The notes under the pieces are model-generated. The model had not been told where the DNA came from, did no database searches, and saw only the letters and a program-made list of their open reading frames with translations. A stretch of 64,000 nucleotides of DNA from positions 4,588,001 to 4,652,000 of the forward strand of contig OX421968.1 of the NCBI GenBank assembly GCA_949128115.1. Direction: 5' to 3'. The position numbers were made by a program, and so were the translations under genes. The DNA comes from Anaspis maculata (taxonomy: Eukaryota; Arthropoda; Insecta; Coleoptera; Scraptiidae). Positions 20,576 through 31,780 of this stretch are shown one piece after another (within the stretch, counting starts at the first letter, position 1; each line of letters begins with the position of its first letter).

Positions 20576-23048
20576 TTATGCGTTTTAAATTAAGATACCA
20601 ATATTTTAGATAAAAAACAAAGAGATTTCAAGAAATTAAATTTTTATTCTCTGCCAGAGTATCACATAATTTTCTCCGCCAATTAAATTCACTCTTTTCC
20701 CGCCAAATGCTGATGCGAGTTATAACCGCAGCGTTTTAGGGGCAAATGTCAGATGTCAAAAAAATTACAGTATATTATGTCAATCTAATGTCAACCGCCA
20801 ATAACCAACCGGTTACAAAAATGTTCTCGCTCGAAAAAAGACTAATGTGTTGTAGTCCAAGAAACTGGCTATATCTACATCTAGATAAGTATCTTTTTCT
20901 GCGATCAGTCATAGCAGTCACGTTACTATGGAACGTGTATTATGACCACTGGTGGGAGTCACCCAGTATACATATTGGGTCACGAACAAAGACGTAATTA
21001 ATTGAAAATGCTTCAGCGCGATGAATATGTAATTAATTAGGGAAACAAGATTGGGCTTAAAATGCTGCTAAGAGTATCTATAATATTCATAACATTTTTC
21101 TATTTTTATAATATGCCGATATACTACTAATACTCGTACACTATATTGATGTTCTTAACACAAAGAAAATATCGGAAACCGTTGCTGTATTTTTACAGGC
21201 ATGTGTCACCGATTGACCCTCTTCTATTATACCTTTTCCAAGGGTAAAGAATGTGGGAATTGGAAAATAATCGATGACAGCTTACTTGTCATCGATCGAG
21301 CTCTGTTCTGAACACGGTTGCAGCGCTAGCCTTATAATCAGTGGTTAGAAGCAGAACAGAACTGATGAGAAAACATGTTCTTCACACTATTGCACCAGGT
21401 CATTATGAGAACTCCATGCCACTGACAAACCAAATATCGTTTGCATCTGTAACAAAACTCAAAATATCAGTGAATAAACTACGTAGATAATGGTCGTGGT
21501 CTAAACAGCTGTTGTTAGTTATTAAAAATAACAAAATAATTTTTTCTCAACAAAATGACTCGCACTTCATTATTGGACAAGAAAAAAACATATCGGAACT
21601 TCCACAGCTTAGACGGCCGGACCAGAATTTCTACATGCACATGTGTTTCATCCCTTTTGTGTGGCTCATCATTGCAGGGGAGCAGGGGTAACTAGGTCCA
21701 AGTTCGAAATTACAAACAGTGAAAACAAGAAAAGAATTACATGTTAACTAGGTACTTCCCAAAAACCCCCAACAAGGGTCGAAATACTTGTATCAGGAGT
21801 TTTGGGTTCGGTCGTCCGGCGTTGCGAAGTTCGAGAACCTATTGGAATATCTGATTCACTTTCGTGTTCAAATCCATCGTTTGAAGTTTTTTGCTCTCGA
21901 CAAAATTATATAAACACATGACATGTGTGACATTCACTAAATTAAACTGGAAAAATATTGAGTGAGAAGTGAGGTCGACGTGTGGACGGCCAGGCGAATT
22001 TGCGGTGAAATGTTGCATGTGATTGTGTTTTATGTCCATCATCAATGAAAAATTTGCCGTGGCTGAACGCTGGATATTTTAGTTAATAACAGTATATTAG
22101 TCCATTAGTAGATTCAATATTGTTCGTGATGCATATGCTGCATATGTGGTCAGTTTGTGGCACCTATAGCCTTCATGTCGTCATGTAAACAAGAACAATG
22201 CACCCTAGGCCCGTTTCCGCGCTAGCAACAGCCGGACTATGTGGGGATGGATGCATTGAATGTATGCGCTGGTTTGCAATTAAAACGGCGTTGACTGGCC
22301 CTCATCCTTTTCGACCTCCAGAACACCCACATCCCTCCCCCCTGTCATTGTAGGGGTTCCATAACGAGTGACTCAACTAATAGTGCGCGGTGATGGTCGG
22401 TGAAAAATTCAAGTGATTGCTCCTATTTCTGGCCGAATCTTTTGGAATTTCGTTTATGGGGTAGCATGCGGCCATGAGAAAACGCGGGGTAGCTGGCGTA
22501 AGCATTCCGTGATGAGGGGTTTTTCATCAACGTGTTGCGGGGATTAGATACAGATGTCAGGGCATCTCAGTAATCGGGTCTTTATGGGTGCCAATAACCA
22601 TCCAATAACTAACAATATTATCAGTAGGGATAGCAGAGATAGCGGCAGCTCTAGTGTTGGCAACGCTTTATTGCGATTGTATTATTCACGTGATGGTGGA
22701 ACGCTGGAACGTGAGTCGTACAAAAGTGCGATCCGGGGCTTTAAGCAAACATGATGCACTCGGGATGCATTCGGTCATATCTATCACATGTGACAGGGGA
22801 ATCTATCAATTAATGTTTACATACATATTTATTTCCATACACCTATATGCGTCGAGACCCGATCAATTATATTTATGAACCTCCTTTAATAAGTTAATAG
22901 CCAACTGTGATGCCAATAATGTAGTAATAATTATTATTGTGCTGCATGGGAATGTTTTGAGCCTTAATTTTTTAAAAGTTCCAGACATGTTAATCTGAAG
23001 CTTATTTGATGATTTCATCCCAGAATCCGTTCGTATGGGTAGAAACAA
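20576..23048. other. Mostly unique sequence, no gene seen
   Basis: Short open frames are below the length expected by chance selection and show no motif. The words AACCAACCGGTTAC and CTCGCTCGAAAAAAGACT at about 20807-20842 are inverse to 13170-13225, suggesting the edge of an old repeat. The rest appears single-copy in this window. Confidence 0.4.
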
Positions 23049-23110
23049 CAAGTAGCAAAGTCCTCACGGGCGTGAGTCGCAAGAGCGCATTTTCAGAGAG
23101 TGCAGATAAG
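23049..23110 (-). mobile_element. Helentron-like 3' end fragment H5
   Basis: On the minus strand the hairpin TCACGCCCGTGA and the end CTACTTG followed by T match the 3' end of H1-H4 in layout. Only about 60 bp is recognisable. Confidence 0.45.
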
Positions 23111-23647
23111 TAGACTGTTCACTGTTACACCTTGGTTGTTCTGTTCTAACAGTACCTGTCATACGAAATTATCAATTTTAGTATACCTACATTTTTCAAT
23201 TTTATCAAAATCAGCTCTGATACCTATATTACAGTGTCCACCTATCACATCACAACAGTAAATTTCCACTTGAATTGAAATTTGAAATTGGTTCAGGATC
23301 AACAAAGCCCAATTCTTCATAACTTCCTTCATGGTTCTCAAGATAATAGAAGAAAAAAAATGGCATGTTTCAAAATTGAGATTTGCGAGATTTGTAGAAA
23401 AAAATTGGAAGTAGAAAAATAAGAAACCCATCATGTTTTACAAGAGAAAATTTATCAATCGAGCGGCCGAATCAATTTTTTGCCAGTTCCCATCCGCAGA
23501 AAATTAGCAATCATTTGCAAAAAAAAAACAGATACCGCTACGACTTTTCGTTGAGGAGGAGTTCAACTACAAGACGGACCTGACTCCAAAGCGCGACTGA
23601 TGGATTTACTCGGAAAAAATACGCCTGCATAAATTGAAGCTAATTAT
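23111..23647. other. Unassigned AT-rich sequence
   Basis: No gene, RNA or clear repeat is recognised in this stretch. Confidence 0.35.
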
Positions 23648-23900
23648 TGTTACGTATTTCACGTACGGGTTCGTTTATAATTGAGACGATCGTTTTAAAA
23701 CACACACTGTTTATCACTGCGTACGAAAATAAATGCACGCCAACAATTAGGTACTACTTGGGAATATCGCTGGTTAGGTACTATTCGCTTCTATCGTTCT
23801 CGATCGCTTCGCTTCCAATTCAATACTGAATCTGTGGGTGCGATCCATGGTGCATATATAGCTCCGACTAATTATCTTGAATATTCCATGGGTCCTCCAT
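23648..23900 (-). mobile_element. Solo LTR-like fragment B (Ty3/gypsy type)
   Basis: Diverged copy of 9075-9300 in the same orientation: TGTTACGTATTTCACGTACG at the edge, GAGACGATCGTTTTAAAACA, CACGCCAACAATTA, CCAATTCAATACTGA and a TATATAGC box on the minus strand. The two copies are too diverged and too far apart to be the paired LTRs of one element. Confidence 0.55.
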
Positions 23901-23917
23901 CAAATTTCACGACTTCC

Positions 23918-23920
<3 letters not shown>

Positions 23921-23965
<45 letters not shown>

Positions 23966-23984
23966 GCGCACACACACGCACACC
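23921..23984 (+). repeat. (CA)n microsatellite
   Basis: About 30 CA units with a short CG interruption near its end. It abuts the end of the LTR-like fragment. Confidence 0.95.
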
Positions 23985-26900
23985 GCACAAAAATGATGAT
24001 ATCTTCCTTGGGAATGAAGCAATCAAAATAATTCTTTCAGTAAAATTTTTCCCATTTCTTCCTGCACATATCACTTGTTGGATGTATGCATGTATCTGTA
24101 ATGATTCGTAACGTACCTCGATTGTAAAGTTTACACCGCAGATTCGAATACGCATTTGTTAAACATTAACCGATAAAAAAATCGAAGGAGCCAAAATAAT
24201 TCTTCAACTTGAAATTTCTTCCGTTTCTTTCCCCACATTTTATTAGCTGGATGTATCCAGGTATCTGTAACGGTTCGCAAATTTGCTCGATGTCGAAATC
24301 TACACCGCAGCTTTAAATACCCACTTTTTAAACATTATTCAACTTTTTTTGCAATTCCGGTGCCTAACCAAATTTTTTTCGTGTCTGTTCCCATCCTCAG
24401 AAAATAAGTTATCATTCGCAGAAACACCGATAGCGTTGCGACTTTTCTGCCTAAAACTAATGTTTGGGCTGATGGGTATTGATTGAGAGATTGTCGTGTA
24501 CGTGATAGTAAATTTGATGATTATTTTTATATTCTGCATTCCTCACGAGACCATGTAGGAGATGAGGGTGGCATGATTCCGGGATGCGGGCTCGTTTAGT
24601 GCTCTTCACTGGCCAGATTGGCGATAAATCTCGTTTCTGCACGGCACGCAACACAGTAACAGTTTCAGAGTGAATAATAATCAGGGAACGCGTATGTATA
24701 ATTTGCGAGTAATACAATTACGAGATTAAATGTTACATTGCTTATAAAGCGCAATTATCGTACGGACTTTATTGAATTAACGTATACGCAAAATGCCGGA
24801 GCGGGTTACGGTTACATCTTGGAATTAGAAATCATAAAGCCGGATGAAAAGTATAGGAGAGGACCAGAGTTCGGTTTATGTGGCACTTAGTCCTTCCGAT
24901 CTTAGTTACGGCCCGCGAGCAAGTTATATTGCTCTTAAACACTGCGTTATGGATGTATAAATATTAAGTAGACCCAGAGAAGGCCTGGCGGCGGCGAAGG
25001 AGTGCGCTCCACAATCAAATGATAACAATTAGAGTAGAGCTCTCCACCGCGGGCGGTTCGCTGAGCGCGACGGAGGATTAAGATGGCTTTGTCATCAAGG
25101 TAATGGAGGCTTAAAGGGCATCTTGTGCGATTGTCTCATTAATGCATTCCCAAATCAAAGATGGAATGACTAATGCAAGCGATTGTTGTTTGCCTGGATG
25201 TGTGTGCTCTACTCGAACTATACTCTAAGACTCAACAAAAGCCGCAGGCCCTGTCTACATCATGTCGTTAGTCGTTGCCAATTTGATCGGTTTGTATTGT
25301 GTGTAAGACCGCACGTGTCATGCTGGCATGTATGTATGTACTAGGACTACTCCAACTCCAACTTGACCCACCATGAGGAAATAAACCACCCTCGCCGAGT
25401 CGCCGAGTAGGAACCAAGTGAATCCCAACGGGAAAATTATGGAAAATACAAAGTCTTCACTTCACTACCTATACATATACTCGTATAGATAGGTATGTCA
25501 TGGCATGAAAAGTCGCTGGAGTTTCTCAGATCACACGAGAAACTTCCTTGCTTCAAAATAATATCCTCACTTGTTTTAGTCAACAGATCCATTCCATACA
25601 CTACCTATTCGCGAACGAAAAGTTCATATCTACATTTGGCAGATGTTGCAGTAGCACGTGGCGACCTGAGAGTCTTTCGGTGGACTCTTAATAGTTTCGG
25701 CTTCATTTAAGCAATTAATTAGACAACGAACAATAATTGCCCCGATTGCTGACGGCGGCTTTGTGCGGCTGACATCGGGTGACGGACGCCCTCGGCGCCC
25801 CCAGACCGGAATTCTCCTGCTGTCCTGCTCACCGCTTCGCCGAGACAAAACATAAATCTATACTAGTGTCGACACTTCCGCATCTTCTAAATCAAAATAG
25901 TCGCGTTGTTCCCTTCGGCTTCAAAACACTTCTACTAGACCAAACATTCTGCTTCGTTGCACCTTACGAACCCGAACTTTACCTAACTTTCGTATCGCCA
26001 CATTTCCACCCTCTCCTTACTTCCTACAATTAGTCATCAACCGTGAAGCATTCCGGTACATCTCTGGGATTTTCAATAGGAATTAATTACCCAACGACAC
26101 GGTTCGGCTTAGTTGAGCTCGTCTGCCCGTACCGCAGTAAGTTAGATTATTACACCACATCTACATACGTACGGTTCCATACCGAATCAGAAAGGATGAT
26201 GGATGCTCCAGTCCGAAGTTTCAATTATGGGAAGTGCTAAGAAATCTTTGGATTTCTTTGTGTGCCGTAATTAATTAGTATACCTACTTACTAATAACGT
26301 TTGATGGATAGCCGATATAATGTCTGGTCAGCCGGAGAGGTTTATAAGACGGATGGGGGGTGATGACCGTGTAAACGACAACAAAATGTTATTTCACTTT
26401 GGGCCAATGGGCTCCATTTTCATCAAACTGAATCACTGCTGCGGCATCCAGCAAGTTGTTTTAAAATCAGATCCAGAATCTTTGACAAAACAACAACGAT
26501 AAACTCGTCGTACTCGTAAAATTCCTATTTACTGTTTGTTGTAGATATTGTTGCTGGTGTAGGTATGCTTCGTATATATCATAAAGATATTTCACTTTGT
26601 TCCGCGACTGTAAATTCGTATATCGCAAAACATTCAGTTATCGAAAGTTATTCCAGTCATATCAATAAAGCGCGTGGAAGAAAATCCGTTCCCTATCATA
26701 ACCGTGATTGTGTATAAACTGATACCTTATATGAAATCACCATATATTCGCTCGTAAATCAAGTTTTACGTATTTCCGTTGCCCGCCACAGTATCTCTGG
26801 AATAACTCCCCGCAAAACAAGGGGTGCATTATCTGATATAATAATAAACCGACAAATCCTAAGACACTGGCCGAATGGTCCGCCGCCACTCAAAATTCTA

Positions 26901-27546
26901 CTCTTGCTTTTATTTCCTGTGGCACATTATTGCTTATGAAACCCAGCATCGCGGAAAAGGAATAAAAATGAACCGAGAAATTATCTATCCGCTGAATAAA
27001 AAGAACACTTGGAAATGGATGAGTTAAAGTTCATCTCATGAACAAAGAATAGGGGAAGAAAGAAATTTGCATTTCAGAACATTATAGAAGCCGGGTCAGC
27101 GAGTTCGCGCTCCATCGTTACCTAAGGGACATAAATTTCGTAATTTACTCCACTAATAAAGTAGCTTTTATTATTATAATTATATAACGTCATATGAAAA
27201 TTAGTTGCTGAATACTATTTGCACTTGCCATACGTTAAAAAGCACATCAACAAAATATCTGACCCCCCAAGCACAGCATATTAATTACAGAATCCATATC
27301 ACGGAGAAAAATGATCCTGTCTAGACCTTCATTACAGACATGAAAATTCTGAAGAGTCTAAAGTACGGAGACGCGGAAGTACAGTTTTGAGAATATAGAG
27401 AATCAGTAGAGAGAATACGTTACATGTTCATTCCAGTCGAACACAAGTTTTCGCCGAACAGACTTCTAGCTTAATTTTTTTTGGCTGTTGCGACCTTGCT
27501 GAAACATCATTATAGTAATAGTCCAGGAAAAATAGACATTCACATG
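23985..27546. other. Unique sequence, probably intronic or intergenic
   Basis: About 3.5 kb with no foldback structure, no TE motif and no coding segment I recognise. It is the least repeat-rich part of the left half and may be genuinely single-copy. The open frames here (all under 90 residues) have no motif or splice context that would support them. Confidence 0.4.
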
Positions 27547-27574
27547 GAAAAAATTTGAGTGACGGAAAAAAGAA

Positions 27575-27905
27575 CGAAAAACAAAAGGTCGAAAACAAAA
27601 CATCGAATGCATAAGGTCGAAAAAGAAAAGGTCGAATTTACAATATATCGAAAGTGATGATGATCGAAATACATATGGTCGAAAATACATAATATCGAAT
27701 AACAGAATGTCGAAAAACAAAAGGTCGAAAAACAAAAGGTCGAAAAACAATTGGTCGAAAAACAATTGGTCGAAAAACAATTGGTCGAAAAACAATTGGT
27801 CGAAAAACAATTGGTCGAAAAACAAATGGTCGAAAAACAAAACGTCGAAAAGCAATAGATCGAGAAACAAAAAATCGAAAAGAAAAGGTCTAGAAAGAAA
27901 AACCG
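27575..27905 (+). repeat. 15-bp tandem array GGTCGAAAAACAATT, left arm
   Basis: Near-perfect copies of a 15-mer occupy 27705-27860, with decayed copies on both sides. Because 15 is a multiple of 3, long open frames appear on both strands (repeats of KNNWS on plus, FFDQL on minus). These are artefacts of the array, not genes. Confidence 0.9.
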
Positions 27906-28029
27906 TGAAAATCGAAATTGAGCGCGAAATTAGGTGTATGTACAATTGTTGTAAAGACAAATGATTTGAGGGTTTGGGACGGGATAAGAGAAGCACTGAG
28001 TTAAAAATCAACTAGCCCAAATTTATTTC

Positions 28030-29262
28030 TGTGGAAAAACCTAATCAGGCCTTGAAAAAAAATACTGAACCTGACAAGATCTGTGTGGTGTGTACACCGA
28101 TTTATGAGTATAGATCAATTTTGCGTCAAAAAAGCGAATCAGTTTTGCAAAAAAATTACTGAACCTGACGAGGTCCATGTACACAGCTTCACGTTTCAGA
28201 GTGGATTTTGCGTCAAAAGAAAAAAACGAAACAGGTCTGCAAAAAAATTACTGAGCCTGACGAGGTCCATGCATGTGTCCAAGTTGATTTTGCGTCGAAA
28301 AATCAAATCAGGGCTTCAAAAAAAAACCTGACGAGGTCCATGTGCACAACTTGACGTTTCAGAGTTGATTTTGCTTCAAAAAACCGAATCAGGTGTGCAA
28401 AAAAAATACTGAACCTGACGAGGTCCATGCACACAGGTTTATAAGTCCAAGTTAATTTTGCGTCAAAACACCAAATCAGGTCTTCAAAAAAAAAACTACT
28501 AGACCTGACGAGGTCCATGTGCACAGCTTTATGTGTCCAACTTGATTTTGCGTCGAAAAACCAAATCAGGTCTTCAAAAAAAAAAAACTAAACCTGACGA
28601 GGTCCATGTGCACAACTTGACGTTTCAGAGTTGATTTTGCGTCAAAAAACCAAACCAGGTCTGCAAAAAAATTACTGAACCTGACGAGGTCCATGTACAC
28701 AGGTTTATAAGTCCAAGTTAATTTTGCGTCAAAAAACCAAACCAGGTCTTCAAAAAAAAAACTGCCAGACCTGACGAGGTCCATGTGCACAGCTTTACGT
28801 TTCAGAGTGAATTTTGTGTAAAAAAACCAAATCAGGTCTTCAAAAAAAAACTACTAGACCTGACGAGGTCTATGTACACTGCTTCATGTGTCCAAGTTGA
28901 TTTTGCATCGAAAAACCAAATCAGGTCTTCAAAAAATATATATACCAAGCCTGACGAGGTCCATGTGCACAACTTGACGTTTCAGAGTGGATTTTGCGTC
29001 AAAAGAAACCGAATCAGGTCTGCAAAAAAATTACTGAACCTGACGAGGTTCATGTACACAGGTTTATAAGTCCAAGTTAATTTTGCGTCGAAAAACCAAA
29101 TCAGGTCTTCAAAAAAAAAAACTACTAGACCTGACGAGGTCCATGTGCACAGCTTCAAGTTTCAGAGTGGATTTTGCGTCAAAAAACCCAATCAGGTCTG
29201 CAAAAAAATCACTCAACCTGACAAGGTCCATGCGTGCACAGGTTTATAAGTCTTAAGTTAAT
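28030..29262 (+). repeat. 88-bp satellite core of the foldback
   Basis: The landmark CCTGACGAGGTCCATG recurs at about 28416, 28504, 28593, 28680, 28769, 28859, 28952, 29039 and 29129, every 87-93 bp, with older copies to the left. Units come in types that differ after GTGCACA or GTACACA: ACTTGACGTTTCAGAG, GGTTTATAAGTCC and GCTTTATGTGTCC. They alternate without one fixed higher-order period. Confidence 0.9.
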
Positions 29263-29455
29263 TTACGCTGACGCTGATCAGATTTAAAAGAGTATACAGG
29301 TGTTTCGGTGGCCTTGCATAATACTTTTAGAGGTGATTTATCTCTGACGAATAAGTCGAAAAGTGAGAGTGAAATTTTTCCTCAAGTGCTCTCTGAGAGA
29401 GTCACAGCTCCTCAGTCGATCCGAATTGTAATCACATTTAAAACAGGTATTTCCA

Positions 29456-29775
29456 GTTCGACATTGTGCTATTCGACATTTTATTATTCGATGTTTTGCT
29501 TTTCGATCTTTTGTTTTTCGACCTTTTGCTTTTCGATATTTCACTTTTCGACCTTTTGGTTTTCGATCTTTTGCTTCTCGATATTTCACTTTTCGACCTT
29601 TTGGTTTTCGACCTTTTGCTTTTCGATATTTCACTTTTCGATCTTTTGATTTTCGACCTTTTGTACTTTCGACAATAGTGCTTTCGATGTTTTGTGGTTT
29701 CGTTATTTTGTTTCTCGACTTTATGCATTCGATGTTTTGTTTTCGACCTTTTGTATTTCGATCTTTTTTCCGTCA
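29456..29775 (-). repeat. 15-bp tandem array, right arm (inverse)
   Basis: Inverse counterpart of the 27575-27905 array, with units such as CTTTTCGATATTTCA and TTTTCGACCTTTTGG. It is more diverged than the left arm. Confidence 0.85.
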
Positions 29776-29778
29776 CCC

Positions 29779-31344
29779 AAAAAATTTGTAACAGGCCAAT
29801 TTTTTGCATATATCTTGAGAACGACGACTTTTATCGAAAAAATACAAAAAGCTGATTTGTAGCCAAGGCGATTTGCTATAAGAGATAATTTGAATTTTTT
29901 TTGTATCGGCAACAATTCACGAGATAGAGCGGTTCAAAGAACCAGGAACGTAAGAATCGAATCGTTCTGACACGATAGCTGCCAAACCAGTAATCTTTGA
30001 CTTGTAATATGTCATTCGGAAGCCCTTGAAAAACTGTATTCAGAACAATTCAAAGTATTGCCCTATCTGTCATCTGTCAAATATTAAATAAATCAAAGTT
30101 CAAAACTTTGCCATTTAATTATTCAAAATCTATCCGATTGATTGGAAGCAAATTTGGCAGGAAGCAGCACATAAAAAAGTCAAATGAAGTCTGCAGTTGC
30201 AGTTTTCCACCATTTTCCAGTCGAGCGTTATGAATTTTCAAAATTTCCCCTAGCCGTTGCCACCCGAGAGGGCCACTCACCCGTGAGGACGACTCGCTTT
30301 TGATGCAGGACTCCAGTCAAAAATTCATTCCTGCTCGATGATCGATTTTTTTCGAGAAATTCCGACTGATATTATTGAAAGTAGATTGGATTGGGCGTCA
30401 TGTGAACTCGTTTTCAGAATTGACACGGTCCCGGTTTTCCGACGGTTTTCAAAATGAAATTTGCATATTCCATGAATGTGAAAAAACTGCAGTGCAAACC
30501 TCGAATGCGGTGAGCCCCGCAAAATATCCATTTTAGGTGTAGACATGCTGGGGATGAAAGTTGAAGAAAAGACTGAATTAATTTTTGAAGAAAAAATTTT
30601 CGAAATCGGACCCACGGTTTTCCAGTTTTTGTCTCTGGGAAAACTGCAAATTTTCCAACTTTTCATCTCCTTTTTAACAGATTTCCCCTTTTTTTTAAGA
30701 ATAGGTAGCTGGTTCTTGAACATTTCCCAACAATTTTTTCCACAATTCCAAAAAAAAATTCCCTGCTGAAAATCTTTTTCAATCTTTTCCTCTAATTCCA
30801 ACTTCCCACCCGAAGGGACGTTTCAACAACAATTCCATAGGTTCCTGGATACTAGTCAGTAGTCGGAAAAGTTTTGGGGTGATACAACCGACTGGAAAGA
30901 AGGAAGAAATTTTAGATATTTATGTAATGTACATTTCACTTGTGAATTTCCTCCTAGGAGAATTTTTGTGTGAAATTTTGCGGAGCAGATGTCATATCAC
31001 TCACTAGGAACACAACATTCTCTTAGTAAATTTCTTCCGTGACTTTATTACCTGTATTTACCATTATCGGGAATGAATAAATTCTATATCTCGTGATGGT
31101 TTGTCGATACAAAAAAACTTTTAAGCAACAATTTATAGCAAATTGATTTAGCTACAAATTAGCTCATTGTATTTTTTCGATAAAGGTTGTCGTTCTCGAG
31201 ATATACGCGAAAAACTGTTTTTCGCGACCTTTGACCTCGCGTAACTTTACTAGCGGCAACGATATCGATGGGAAACTTTCAGAAATTATTCAAGGTGACA
31301 ATATTAAGGTGCATGCAAAAATTCAGCCTGTTACGAATTTTTTC
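29779..31344. mobile_element. Inverted-repeat element adjoining the FB-like element
   Basis: AAAATTTGTAACAGGC at 29781-29796 is inverse to GCCTGTTACGAATTTTTT at 31326. A longer inverse pair lies at 29800-29930 and 31080-31225 (GAGAACGACGACTTTTATCG against CGATAAAGGTTGTCGTTCTC). Between them lies a repeat shared with 40690-41230. No coding motif is seen. Confidence 0.6.
30390..30835. repeat. Dispersed repeat shared with 40690-41230
   Basis: AAATCGGACCCACGGTTTTC, GGTGAGCCCCGC and ATGAAAGTTGAAGAAAAGAC match the inverse strand at 40950-41100. AACTTCCCACCCGAAGGGAC matches 40740 in direct orientation. The mixed orientations suggest that one copy is itself rearranged. Confidence 0.65.
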
Positions 31345-31780
31345 CAACCAATCCCATTTTTTTGTCTATTTTTCCTGGACTATAACGCGAATGCAATAAT
31401 TAGATGCCTAGCACTGAAGACCTTGGTGAATGAGTTGATTCATGTTTGGGTCGGGTCAAGTTTGCTGCAACTTCCATTTTTGAAGTTTTGTCTTAATTTA
31501 ATTTTGTCCATAAGTCGCAAATCGTGAAAGTCGGTCAACAATCAAAAAAGTTTCCAAAAAGTTGTTCTCTCAAATTGCTCTAATTAAGCAAGATAAGTGA
31601 GATTTTGAAAAACCGTTGACAGCCATCGATTCAGCGTCCCTCCTGAACCACTTGTAAAATTTGACAAATTTCTTTCCGTAAATTGGAAGCTGTTCGAATT
31701 TTTTACAATTCTTTGCACTATCAAATTGGGTTGCCCTGTATAAATAACTGGAGCACCTGCAGAGGAAATGACAAACGACG
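31345..31780. repeat. Diverged arm of the 11258-13175 foldback family
   Basis: From about 31590, GTGAGATTTTGAAAAACCGT, CTGAACCACTTG, CCGTAAATTGGAAGCTG and TTGCCCTGTATAA follow the order of the right arm at 12805-13130 and the inverse of the left arm. It lacks the MITE found at 12892, so it is a third uninterrupted version of that site. The first 240 bp are unassigned. Confidence 0.5.

Larger units (their letters stand above)
27547..29789. mobile_element. Foldback element with arms of 15-bp tandem repeats
   Basis: The left outer edge AAAAAATTTGAGTGACGGAA is inverse to the right edge TTCCGTCACCCAAAAAATTT. Just inside, each arm is an array of a 15-mer: GGTCGAAAAACAATT and variants at 27575-27905, its inverse at 29456-29775. 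Even non-repeat landmarks pair, for example CATCGAATGCATAAGGTCGA (27600) with its inverse at 29715-29750. The core is an 88-bp satellite. Arms made of short tandem repeats around a loop are the design of Drosophila FB elements; homology to FB is not claimed. Confidence 0.75.

Noticed and set aside
22554..22878. Overlapping 66- and 74-residue frames as a small gene
   Set aside because: Short, no motif, no promoter or splice context, and overlapping in different frames.
27466..28011. 181-residue open frame rich in FFDQL repeats (minus) and its plus-strand KNNWS counterpart
   Set aside because: Both are by-products of a 15-bp tandem array, which stays open because 15 is divisible by 3.
28083..29069. 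Several 70-90-residue open frames sharing LTRSMHV or MDLVRF
   Set aside because: They repeat with the 88-bp satellite unit and have no protein-like conservation.
27700..29262. CRISPR-like direct repeats
   Set aside because: Units are contiguous or nearly identical throughout, with no unique spacers, and the context is eukaryotic.
29308..29809. Open frames of repeated SIFCFSTF and KRSKTKRSK type
   Set aside because: They come from the inverse 15-bp array in the right arm of the same foldback.
30325..30801. 158-residue minus-strand open frame
   Set aside because: It lies in a dispersed repeat shared with 40.7-41.2 kb, where the frame is not kept, and is low in complexity.
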